Source of the DNA: Arcticibacterium sp964021845
Lineage (GTDB): Bacteria > Bacteroidota > Bacteroidia > Cytophagales > Spirosomataceae
Length of the DNA stretch: 64,000 nt
Direction of reading: 5' to 3'
NCBI RefSeq assembly: GCF_964021845.1
Contig: NZ_CAXHZC010000006.1
Location: forward strand, 248,001 to 312,000
Shown here: positions 27,325-34,941 of the stretch, piece by piece
How positions within the stretch are numbered: position 1 is the stretch's first letter
How the letters are laid out: each line of letters begins with the position of its first letter
Translations under genes and position numbers: made by a program
Notes under the pieces: generated by a model
What the model was told of the DNA's origin: nothing
Seen by the model: the letters and a program-made list of their open reading frames with translations, nothing else
Database searches by the model: none

Positions 27325-28575
27325 TCATTTAAGCTCCAAAACCTCCTTATCCCCAAAGTTCCCGTAAGAACTTGTTACTACTTTTTCACCTGGGTTTAGA
27401 CCGTCTAAAACTTCATAATGTCTTGGGTTTTTTCTGCCTAATGTGATGTTTCTCTTGGTGGCTTTGCTTCCGCCTTCTTCTACCACATATACCCAGTTTC
27501 CACCGGTGTCTGAGAAGAAACCACCTACCGGAAGTAGCGTAGCCTTCTCAGATTTCCCCAGTTCTAATCTAATCGGTGACGATTGCCCTCTTCTGATTCC
27601 ATCAGGAGCAGTTTCCGCAAATACCATATCTACCGCGAAACGGCCATTCAATACCTCAGGATATACTTTAATAATTTCCATTCTATGTGTGCTGCCGTTG
27701 AAGTCAAAGTTTGCTTGCAGCCCAGAAAAAATTCTTGAGATGTAATGCTCATCTATTTCTACTCGCATTTTAAAGCCGTTCATGTCGTCAATCTGACCAA
27801 TGTTTTGTCCTTGGTTGATATTTGAACCAATCTCCACATCTATGGACGATAGTAAACCCGCAACTGGAGCTTTTACTACTAAGTTTTGTAAGGTTTGACG
27901 CCACAGTTCCACGTTTCTTTCCGTTCTTTCTAGCGTTCCTTCTAGCTGCTTAATCTGTATTTCAGCGTTTTCTTGTTGGTACTTTTGAGATTCAATCTCA
28001 ATTTCTCTTTGCTTCATTAGTCTATCATAGTCTCTTTTGGTACGCATGTACTCCATATCAGAAACCACGTTATCATTTTTTAGCTGTTGATTTCTGTCAA
28101 AAGCATCTTTTGCTTGCGAAATCTGAAAATCAAGGTCGCTCAGGGTCTTTTGAAGATTAAAGCGTTCTACTTTCAGTCTTTGACGGGTGTTCTGTAATTC
28201 ATTGACAAGTCTACTGGCCTCTGTTTCAGACTGAAGAAAGTTTAGTTTTAACTGTTGATTCTCAAGTCTCAATATTATTTGACCTTGATTAACCATGTTA
28301 CCTCCTTCTACCAGTTTGTTGGTTACATAACCGCCTACTATAGCATCCAGCTGAATTGTTTTTAGAGGCTGCACTACACCCTGCACAATAATAAATTCAT
28401 CAAAAATTCCTTCAGATACTTCTGAGATGGAAATTTTATCAGTCTCCACATTCAATTTAGAACGGTGGTCGGCATAAAGGAAGTTATATGCTATTAAGCA
28501 AACCGCAATTACCCCTAGAGCAATGAAGCCGATTCGTTTTACTGTCCAATATTTCTTTTCAATTTTTCTATCCAT
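27325..28575 (-). CDS. Periplasmic adaptor (HlyD/MacA-type membrane fusion protein)
   Basis: This 416-residue adaptor links an inner-membrane ABC transporter to an outer-membrane channel. It has a short cytoplasmic start and a membrane anchor (about 14-34). A lipoyl half-motif (VGGYVTNKLVEGGNMVNQG, about 84-102) is followed by a long coiled-coil hairpin (about 110-225), the second lipoyl half (VKAPVAGLLSSIDVEIGS) and a beta-barrel to the C-terminus (HYEVLDGLNPGEKVVTS). It is the first gene of the adaptor-ATPase-array II operon. No TolC-like outer-membrane protein is encoded in the window. Its upstream region carries two dyads and a TGGCAC element, and the regulator gene lies divergently. Confidence 0.95.
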   Translation of the reverse strand: MDRKIEKKYWTVKRIGFIALGVIAVCLIAYNFLYADHRSKLNVETDKISISEVSEGIFDEFIIVQGVVQPLKTIQLDAIVGGYVTNKLVEGGNMVNQGQIILRLENQQLKLNFLQSETEASRLVNELQNTRQRLKVERFNLQKTLSDLDFQISQAKDAFDRNQQLKNDNVVSDMEYMRTKRDYDRLMKQREIEIESQKYQQENAEIQIKQLEGTLERTERNVELWRQTLQNLVVKAPVAGLLSSIDVEIGSNINQGQNIGQIDDMNGFKMRVEIDEHYISRIFSGLQANFDFNGSTHRMEIIKVYPEVLNGRFAVDMVFAETAPDGIRRGQSSPIRLELGKSEKATLLPVGGFFSDTGGNWVYVVEEGGSKATKRNITLGRKNPRHYEVLDGLNPGEKVVTSSYGNFGDKEVLELK

Positions 28576-28617
28576 GTTTTCTGCAAGCCTTATTTTTTGT
28601 GGTTTATCAAAAGGCTT

Positions 28618-28623
28618 GTGCCA
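28618..28623 (-). promoter_or_regulatory. TGGCAC element, putative sigma-54 -24 box of the adaptor operon
   Basis: The minus strand reads TTGGCACAAGCCTTTTGATA, 43 bp before the ATG at 28575. The -24 core is perfect. The expected TTGC five bases later is TTTT, with TTG two bases further on. Its distance to the start codon is the same as at the 2156 permease. Confidence 0.5.
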
Positions 28624-28701
28624 ATTGATATTCTAACAAGATGCCAAAGAGTTTAACTTGTTGTCTATTAGTCTTTTAGACTAAAGTGTCCGTTTTTTAT
28701 T

Positions 28702-28737
28702 TGTTCGGCAGCGTACATTAACGTCCGTTTCCGAACA
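28702..28737 (-). promoter_or_regulatory. Tandem dyads, putative enhancers of the adaptor operon
   Basis: Two 16-bp elements at 28702-28717 (TGTAC-N6-GAACA on the minus strand) and 28722-28737 (TGTTC-N6-GGACG) each match TGTCC-N6-GGACA at 8 of 10 arm positions. Their centres are 20 bp apart, exactly as before the 9614 permease, and the same AAATAAAA follows the proximal one. A further TGTCCG half-site lies at 28687. They are in the region shared with the divergent regulator gene, so autoregulation is possible. Confidence 0.6.
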
Positions 28738-28873
28738 CTACTTGACAAGGTCTTTTATTGTGTACATTATTTCAATGTTCATGCACCCAAACATTGATTG
28801 AATTATATATGTTAATTTTAAAACCATAAGGTTATTAAATAAAGGGTGACACCAAACTTTTAAAAAGATTACC

Positions 28874-30193
28874 ATGTCAAAAATATTAGTTATCGATGAC
28901 GATGTCGACATTTTAAGTGCAGCAAAGCTCTTTTTGAAAAGACACTTTGATGAAGTTACAATAGAGAAAAATCCAGAGAAAATCCCATTCCTGTTAAATA
29001 ACTATGAGTTTGACCTCATCTTGTTAGACATGAATTTCACACAAGATGTAAATACAGGCAGGGAGGGCTTTCTCTGGCTTGATAGGATACTAGATTTAAA
29101 GCCAGAAGTGAAGGTAGTACTCTTTACAGCCTATGGCGATGTAGAAATGGCGGTAAAATCTATTAAACTGGGAGCTAAAGATTTTGTGATAAAACCATGG
29201 GAAAATGACAAGCTTCTTTCCACTATCAAATCAGCACTTGGGGAAGCTCCCGCACCTAAAAAAGCATCTTCCGAAGACGGTATAGTAGGAGAATCTGACG
29301 TAATGAAAAAGGTTTTCAACACCATTGACCGTGTAGCGGATACGGATGCGAACGTGTTAATTCTTGGTGAAAATGGTACTGGAAAGGATTTGGCCGCAAG
29401 TGCTTTGCACAAAATGTCAACTCGTAAGAAAGAGAGTTTTGTAAGGGTTGATTTAGCAGCTATGCCAGAAACCTTAGTAGAAAGCGAACTTTTTGGTCAT
29501 GTTAAAGGGGCTTTTACAGATGCCAAAGACAATAGAATTGGGAAATTTGAAGAGGCCAATAAAGGCACACTTTTTTTAGATGAAATAGGAAACCTGTCGC
29601 TACCAGTTCAGAGCAAGCTTTTGAATGTTTTTCAAACAAGAACGATAGTTAAGCTTGGAAATAACAAACCTCAGAATGTAGACATCAGGCTAGTGTGTGC
29701 TACCAATAGCAACATTCAGGAAGAGGTTACAAAAGGTAGCTTTAGGCAAGATTTACTTTACAGAATTAACACCATTACTATTGAAATGCCCCCATTAAGG
29801 GAGCGTGCCGGTGATATAGAACTTTTGGCTAAGCATTTTTTAGAGATTTATAAAAGCAAGTACAATAGAAAAATTAGTGGATTAAGTGCTGCACTGGTGA
29901 AAGAAATGAACAGGTATAACTGGCCTGGAAATGTCAGGGAATTGCAGCATTCCATAGAGCGTGCCGTAATTATGTGTCAAAGCAGCACTTTAGGTGTGGA
30001 AGATGTTTTTGGTGAGCAGCATCAATTTAAAGCAGCAACTAATACTACTAAGAGTTACGACCTGGAAAACATGGAGCAACAAATGATAGTAAAAGCCTTA
30101 AAAAAATTTAATGGAAACATTACAGAAGCATCAAAGGAGCTAGGACTTTCTAGAGCGGCACTATATAGAAGAATAGAAAAATATGGTATTTGA
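28874..30193 (+). CDS. NtrC-type sigma-54-dependent response regulator
   Basis: This 439-residue enhancer-binding protein has a receiver domain at 1-120 with acidic residues D8-D10, phosphoacceptor D52 and the conserved lysine in VIKPW. A AAA+ domain (about 140-370) carries Walker A GENGTGKD near 165 and the sigma-54-contact loop as GAFTDA near 212 (consensus GAFTGA; the D variant is found in other members). A Fis-type helix-turn-helix lies at the C-terminus (NITEASKELGLSRAALYRR). It activates sigma-54 RNA polymerase from distant dyad sites. It is followed 3 bp later by its histidine kinase and is divergent from the adaptor gene. This arrangement makes the ABC locus its likely target. Confidence 0.96.
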   Translation: MSKILVIDDDVDILSAAKLFLKRHFDEVTIEKNPEKIPFLLNNYEFDLILLDMNFTQDVNTGREGFLWLDRILDLKPEVKVVLFTAYGDVEMAVKSIKLGAKDFVIKPWENDKLLSTIKSALGEAPAPKKASSEDGIVGESDVMKKVFNTIDRVADTDANVLILGENGTGKDLAASALHKMSTRKKESFVRVDLAAMPETLVESELFGHVKGAFTDAKDNRIGKFEEANKGTLFLDEIGNLSLPVQSKLLNVFQTRTIVKLGNNKPQNVDIRLVCATNSNIQEEVTKGSFRQDLLYRINTITIEMPPLRERAGDIELLAKHFLEIYKSKYNRKISGLSAALVKEMNRYNWPGNVRELQHSIERAVIMCQSSTLGVEDVFGEQHQFKAATNTTKSYDLENMEQQMIVKALKKFNGNITEASKELGLSRAALYRRIEKYGI

Positions 30194-30196
30194 TCA

Positions 30197-31522
30197 ATGA
30201 AAAAGTTTCCGCTTCAAATATTCTTAAGGATACTGTTTCTAGCATTTTTCCTATGCCCTATTCCGTTTATGTACCAATCGGGAAATGTTGCTATGTCAAT
30301 AGTTTTTCTGATAGCTGCTGTCATTTCTGGATATTCGCTGTATTACTATGTTTCCTCTGTTAACGTAAAGTTGATTCGCTTTTTTGAATCAGTTCAATAC
30401 TCTGACTTCACCATTAAGTTTAGTTCCGATAATAAATTAGGGAAGAGTTTTAGAGATTTAAACATTGAAATGAATCAGGTTATTGAGGCCTTTAAAGCTG
30501 CTAGAGCAGAAAAGGAAGCTAATATCCATTTCTTAAACACCATGGTTCAGCACATTGATGTAGGCATAATCTGTTATGACGCTCATGGCCAAATTGAGAT
30601 TCTTAACAATGCTGCCATTAGGCTTTTAGATGTTTACAGATTGCGAAACCTTGATGAGCTTTTAAACACAGAGCACGCCACTTTATATAACGAAATGCGA
30701 AAGCTAAACTCGGGAAACAGATTTATGTATCGTGCTAAAAACGGACTTCAATTGTCTGTTAATGCTACCAAAGTAAACTTAAGAGGGCGAGCGGTAAAAA
30801 TAATTTCCCTTCAGAATATTCGCTCTGAATTACAAGCTCAGGAGCTAGATGCTTGGCAAAACCTAACAAAGGTTTTGAGGCATGAAATCATGAACTCCAT
30901 TGCTCCTATTGTTTCTTTGGTGGGAACCATGAGAGACATTGTTCAGGAAGATTTAAAAGGTGAAATAGAAAACCAAGAGGCTATTGAAGATTTGAGCGAA
31001 GCTCTAAAAACTATTGAATCAAGAGGGAAAGGTGTTATGAATTTTGTGAATGCCTATAGAGATTTCACCACATTACCGAAACCAGTGTTTAAGGAAATGC
31101 CAGTTTCAAATATTTTAGGAAGAATAGAGGCTCTAGTAAAGGCCGAAGCCAAAGACAAAAGTGCTAATGTTAGTTTTGAAATTGAAACTGATTTTAATGT
31201 AATCTGCGATATTGACCAAATAGAGATGGTGATAATTAACCTTGTTAAAAATGCTTTTGAAGCTATAGGTGAAAAAGAATCGGGAGATATCTCTGTAAGA
31301 GCTTATCAAGGAAGCAAGTATAGGTTTATAGAAGTAAAAGACAACGGAACCGGCATTGTGCCAGAGGCTTTAACCAAAATATTTATCCCTTTCTATACCA
31401 CTAAAAAAACAGGGCAAGGCATTGGACTGAGTCTCTCAAAACAGATTTTACAGATGCACCGAGGCGACTTAACCGTAAAGTCTGAATTAGGAGTAGGAAC
31501 AATTTTTAGCTTAGAATTTTAA
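30197..31522 (+). CDS. Membrane sensor histidine kinase, partner of the NtrC-type regulator
   Basis: This 441-residue kinase has two membrane segments near the N-terminus (about 7-25 and 31-52) with almost no periplasmic loop. It probably senses a signal within the membrane or from a partner such as the transporter. A PAS-like domain follows (about 110-210). The phosphoacceptor is H229 in the motif RHEIMNSIAP, typical of NtrB/NtrY-like kinases. The ATP-binding domain has N-box NLVKNAFEAI, G1 DNGTGI and G2 GQGIGLSLS. It is cotranscribed with the regulator (3-bp gap). Its stop codon overlaps that of the convergent hemolysin III gene. Confidence 0.95.
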   Translation: MKKFPLQIFLRILFLAFFLCPIPFMYQSGNVAMSIVFLIAAVISGYSLYYYVSSVNVKLIRFFESVQYSDFTIKFSSDNKLGKSFRDLNIEMNQVIEAFKAARAEKEANIHFLNTMVQHIDVGIICYDAHGQIEILNNAAIRLLDVYRLRNLDELLNTEHATLYNEMRKLNSGNRFMYRAKNGLQLSVNATKVNLRGRAVKIISLQNIRSELQAQELDAWQNLTKVLRHEIMNSIAPIVSLVGTMRDIVQEDLKGEIENQEAIEDLSEALKTIESRGKGVMNFVNAYRDFTTLPKPVFKEMPVSNILGRIEALVKAEAKDKSANVSFEIETDFNVICDIDQIEMVIINLVKNAFEAIGEKESGDISVRAYQGSKYRFIEVKDNGTGIVPEALTKIFIPFYTTKKTGQGIGLSLSKQILQMHRGDLTVKSELGVGTIFSLEF

Positions 31523-32190
31523 AGGTACCAAGCTGCTAAAAAATGAGCTAAACTTCCCATTAACACAAAAATGTGCCAAATGAAGTGGTTATACTTTAGT
31601 GTTTTCCATAAGTAAAACACTACGCCAATAGCATATGAAAGGCCGCCAAAAATCAAGCAACTAGTGCTTACCTCAGAAATGGCTTTAGTCAGTGGGTCAA
31701 GTATAAAAAATGCCATGCAACCCATGCCGACATAAGCTAGCGTAGCTACGAAATTAAACTGATGGGTAAAGAAGTATTTAAAAACGGAGCCTACTAAAAC
31801 CATTAGCCAAAGTACACCAAAAACCAGCCACCCGGTTTCGGTTTGAAGATACACCAGTATAAAAGGAGAGAAACTTCCTGCAATTAGAAAGTAGATGCAG
31901 ATATGGTCAATCACCCTTAACTTTTTACGCAATTCTAATTTAAAAACACCGTGATATAAAGTGGAAGAGGTATAAACCATCAGAAGCGATATCCCAAATA
32001 TTAAATTACCTATTACAGCCCAAAAATCTCCAGAAGAGCTTGCTTTTAAAACTAGCAGAGGTACAGCAAATAAAAATATTATTAACCCTATAGCATGTGA
32101 AACGAAATTAGCCACTTCTTCAGGAATGCTTTTCACTAAGCCATCTAGCTCCTTTGGGACTGTTTTTGGTATAAACGAGAAAATGAACAT
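31519..32190 (-). CDS. Hemolysin III / PAQR family membrane protein
   Basis: This 223-residue protein has seven predicted membrane helices and the PAQR motifs: EEVANFVSHAIG near 25, SSTLYHGVF near 78, DHICIYFLIAGSFSPF near 92, and HFIWHIFVLMGSLAHF at the C-terminus. The histidines and serine of the putative metal-binding hydrolase site are retained. Bacterial members are called hemolysin III by history, but membrane homeostasis or a lipid amidase-like activity is more plausible. It is convergent with the kinase gene with overlapping stops, and it has its own upstream region. Confidence 0.92.
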   Translation of the reverse strand: MFIFSFIPKTVPKELDGLVKSIPEEVANFVSHAIGLIIFLFAVPLLVLKASSSGDFWAVIGNLIFGISLLMVYTSSTLYHGVFKLELRKKLRVIDHICIYFLIAGSFSPFILVYLQTETGWLVFGVLWLMVLVGSVFKYFFTHQFNFVATLAYVGMGCMAFFILDPLTKAISEVSTSCLIFGGLSYAIGVVFYLWKTLKYNHFIWHIFVLMGSLAHFLAAWYL

Positions 32191-32291
32191 TTATTAGCTA
32201 CTAGTTTTGGAGGGTAAAATTAGTCTTTCCTTCTGGTAGAAATCTATTTTAGTCGGACGATTATCAGATAACAAAAGTGCCAGAAAAAAGC

Positions 32292-32299
32292 TAAATTTG
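32292..32299 (+). promoter_or_regulatory. TAnnTTTG -7 promoter element
   Basis: TAAATTTG matches the Bacteroidota housekeeping -7 consensus TAnnTTTG and lies 22 bp before the bestrophin start codon. No convincing -33 element is visible. Confidence 0.45.
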
Positions 32300-32321
32300 T
32301 TTAAACCATTTATAGACAGCC

Positions 32322-33332
32322 ATGCAAGCAGGAAGAAGATATAGTTTACTTCAATTAATCAGATGGGAAAAAGAACCCCTGCTTATTTTTCTTTTATTTG
32401 ATTCTATCCCAGTGGCTCTCTATCATTTTTTTGGATGGGAATGGCTGCACATTCCGTGGCAACCTATTTCATTGATAGGTATTGCGGTAGCCTTCTATTT
32501 AGGTTTTAAAAACAATTCTTCATACGAAAGACTCTGGGAAGCCAGAAAAATATGGGGCGGAATAGTAAATGCATCCCGTTCTTTTACCGTAATGGCTCGT
32601 GATTTTGTTTTTGATGATTCAAAACCTACAGTTGAAGAGCCAGAACTTAGTAAAAATTTAATCTACAGGCACATTGCATGGTTATATGCACTGAGTTTTG
32701 AAATGCGTAAACTTAAAAAGTGGGAGCATAATGGGAAAGCCGAACGAGCCTTAAGAAAAGCTCTTGGCACTGTGTATTCTGAAAGCAAATTTGAAATACT
32801 GAAAAAGTATATAAGCACTGAAGAATATGATTATGTAATGTCAAAAGGAAATAGGTCATCACATTTATTAAGTCTTCAGTCTAAAACTTTGACGGCACTA
32901 AGAAAAGCTGATAAACTGGAACACTTCAGACATTTAGAAATGCAAGCTTTAATCACCGAATTGTACGCTCTTCAAGGTAAGTCTGAACGTATTAAAAACT
33001 TCCCTTTTCCTCGTCAATATGCCACGGTTAATTATTATTTCGTGCTTTTGTTTGTTCTACTTTTACCATTCGGAATGTTAGACGTTTTTGCTGCATTAGG
33101 CTCAGGCCTATGGGTATGGTTTTCGGTAGTTTTTTCAGTTTTAGGTTCTTGGGTTTTCTGGACTATGGAAATGATAGGCGACTATAGTGAAAACCCTTTT
33201 GAAGGAACTTATAATGATGTTCCTATTAGTAGTATGGTGGTGGGGATTGAAATTGACATTCGTCAAATGTTAGACGAAACAGACCTACCCCAACCTATAA
33301 AGCCTCATGGACCAATGGATATATTACTTTAA
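32322..33332 (+). CDS. Bestrophin-family anion channel protein
   Basis: This 336-residue bacterial bestrophin-like protein (RFP-TM/YneE group) is predicted to form a pentameric anion channel in the inner membrane. Family features are the early membrane helices with IPWQPISLIGIAVAFYLGF, the conserved SSYERLWEARKIWGG at about 66-80, NASRSF, and the late NPFEGTYNDVPISSM segment before the C-terminal IEIDIRQM. The length is normal. It has no operon partner: the next gene (DinB) converges, with its stop 1 bp away. Its role may be ion or osmotic balance; nothing local refines this. Confidence 0.93.
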   Translation: MQAGRRYSLLQLIRWEKEPLLIFLLFDSIPVALYHFFGWEWLHIPWQPISLIGIAVAFYLGFKNNSSYERLWEARKIWGGIVNASRSFTVMARDFVFDDSKPTVEEPELSKNLIYRHIAWLYALSFEMRKLKKWEHNGKAERALRKALGTVYSESKFEILKKYISTEEYDYVMSKGNRSSHLLSLQSKTLTALRKADKLEHFRHLEMQALITELYALQGKSERIKNFPFPRQYATVNYYFVLLFVLLLPFGMLDVFAALGSGLWVWFSVVFSVLGSWVFWTMEMIGDYSENPFEGTYNDVPISSMVVGIEIDIRQMLDETDLPQPIKPHGPMDILL

Positions 33333-33333
33333 A

Positions 33334-33792
33334 TTAAGACTTAGAAAAACCACCCCTTTTAAGGAAAATATAATCTACCATAATTGGCTCAATCCCTGCT
33401 TGTCTGAAATCAGAAATTATTTGCCCTTTGTGGTGCGTATGATGATTGATGGTATGAAAGAGAATATCTTGAACCGTATTAACAAAAGTCTCACCTTTAG
33501 GATTGGTATAGGTGATTTTAGTATCCATATCTAGGTCTTTGATAATCTTCAAAGAGTTTTCCAAGTTTATAGTGTCTATTTGACATGCTTTTTCACTAGA
33601 GTAAACTTGATTAACACCAAATGGTGTGGTAAACATTAGCCTTGCATTCCATATCTGATGGGCATTAAGATTATGACAAAAAAGAGCGTAAGTTCTTTCA
33701 GGAAGTTGGTCTTTATGCTTTGTTAACTCGACTATCAGTTTTTGGTTAAAGTAGTGATTATACTCAAAAATTTCCTTAAAGAATGCTTTCAT
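33334..33792 (-). CDS. DinB family protein
   Basis: This 152-residue four-helix-bundle protein belongs to the DinB/YfiT-like superfamily of putative metal-dependent enzymes. The three metal-ligand histidines can be placed at HNLNAHQIWNARL (about 44-50) and HTINHHTHHKGQI (about 118-128). Such proteins often act as thiol-dependent transferases, but no substrate is known for this one. It converges with the bestrophin gene. The 250 bp upstream contains a row of TAACA motifs (33955-33980). Confidence 0.9.
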   Translation of the reverse strand: MKAFFKEIFEYNHYFNQKLIVELTKHKDQLPERTYALFCHNLNAHQIWNARLMFTTPFGVNQVYSSEKACQIDTINLENSLKIIKDLDMDTKITYTNPKGETFVNTVQDILFHTINHHTHHKGQIISDFRQAGIEPIMVDYIFLKRGGFSKS

Positions 33793-33954
33793 TGTTTAAG
33801 CCACAAGGTGTTTTAATATTCGGGTTACAGAATCAAGGTGAGGTGGATTAGGACATGTATACATCTATAAATGGAAAGGTTCGGCATACATTAAATTGAA
33901 GTAAATATAACGGGGTGCCTACTTTATGAAAAGAAGTAAGAAGTTAAGAAGTTG

Positions 33955-33980
33955 TTAACAAGCGTAACAAAAGATTAACA
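33955..33980 (+). promoter_or_regulatory. Three TAACA direct repeats (Pho-box-like)
   Basis: TTAACA, GTAACA and TTAACA occur at 33955, 33964 and 33975, spaced 9 and 11 bp. TTAACA with an 11-bp period is the PhoP-box pattern of Bacillus. Whether a Bacteroidota PhoB reads it is inference. It lies between the DinB start and the glycosyltransferase stop. Confidence 0.3.
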
Positions 33981-34043
33981 CACCATTAATGCTCACTTAA
34001 AACTCCATGGAAATAACTAAATGTAAAACGTAAATATTCGGTC

Positions 34044-34742
34044 TTAAAACTTTAAAAGCCTTCGATAGGTTGCATGGAGTTCTTTAGGGCAAGCATCCTT
34101 TTTCATCCATTTTTTCATAACCAAATAGTTTGCCTTTTGAATAGTCCAATATCCGTTCAAAACATACTTCCTAGACGATATAAGAACACTTTTAGGAATA
34201 ATCTTAAATTTAAATTTACCCTTACATCGTTCTAAAATATCGTAATCCTCCATGATACAATGGTTTTCACTAAAACCACCTAGAGCAGCAAAAACCTCTC
34301 TTTTAATGAAGAGTGTTTGGTCGCCTCCTCTACACCATATCATAGGAAAACGTGTAAAGAAAGCATTAACATATAAAAGCGGATTAGGGTAATGGTCATA
34401 CTGGCTCCGGTACGCTCCTAAGTCTGCTCCACTTCTAATTGCTTTGTTAATATCAGCTATAAAATCTTTATGAACCAATACATCGGCATGTACAAAATAT
34501 AGAATGTCACCTTTTGACTCCCGTGCAGCTCTATTCATCTGATGATTTCGGCCAGGCTTGTTTGATTCAAGGTATTTATAGCCTAGTTGTTTTGTTAGCT
34601 TTTCTAAATTGTCAGTAGATGATGGAGAATCAGCAAGAATAATTTCATAAGAAGTGCCTTCAGGAATGTTAGTACTAATTTGTTCCAAACAAGGTTTTAT
34701 TTGTTCAGCTTCGTTATATGTGGGTATAATTATACTAATCAT
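34044..34742 (-). CDS. Family 2 glycosyltransferase, TIGR04283-like
   Basis: This is a 232-residue GT-A glycosyltransferase. It starts MISIIIPTYNEAEQI. It has the nucleotide-binding aspartate in ADSPSSTDN and a metal-binding FVHADVLV (the DxD equivalent) near 85. RGGDQTLFIKREVF and GGFSENHCIMEDYD near 165-185 are typical acceptor-site segments. It most resembles the TIGR04283 group, annotated in databases as linked to radical-SAM proteins and arsenosugar synthesis. It is divergent from the TonB receptor gene and shares with it an intergenic region containing Pho-box-like repeats. No arsenic gene is visible nearby. Confidence 0.87.
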   Translation of the reverse strand: MISIIIPTYNEAEQIKPCLEQISTNIPEGTSYEIILADSPSSTDNLEKLTKQLGYKYLESNKPGRNHQMNRAARESKGDILYFVHADVLVHKDFIADINKAIRSGADLGAYRSQYDHYPNPLLYVNAFFTRFPMIWCRGGDQTLFIKREVFAALGGFSENHCIMEDYDILERCKGKFKFKIIPKSVLISSRKYVLNGYWTIQKANYLVMKKWMKKDACPKELHATYRRLLKF

Positions 34743-34882
34743 TTACACTTTTTAATATTAACATTATAATATACGAACTCTCTTCTAATTGAGATGAACA
34801 CCGTTTCTTTGAATACTTGTTTTTAAACTACAAGTAACTGATTACTTGAGGTATTAAATAAAAACAATTTCTAAATCATTAC

Positions 34883-34916
34883 TTAACATTGGCGTAACAT
34901 AAGCAAAATACCTTTG
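34883..34916 (+). promoter_or_regulatory. Promoter of the TonB receptor gene: two TAACA repeats plus TACCTTTG
   Basis: TTAACA (34883-34888) and GTAACA (34894-34899) are spaced by 11 bp. Ten bases later comes TACCTTTG (34909-34916), a perfect TAnnTTTG Bacteroidota -7 element, 25 bp before the ATG. The repeats occupy the -33 region, where a response regulator such as PhoB would replace a weak -33 box. The promoter is well supported; phosphate control is inference from the phosphatase gene downstream. Confidence 0.5.
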
Positions 34917-34941
34917 CGGAAATTTACCAAAACACCTAAGT

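Noticed and set aside
32277..32282. Another TGGCAC on the minus strand upstream of the hemolysin III gene, considered as a fourth sigma-54 site.
   Set aside because: No TGTCC-N6-GGACA dyad lies at the expected distance, and a single hexamer is expected many times by chance in 64 kb.
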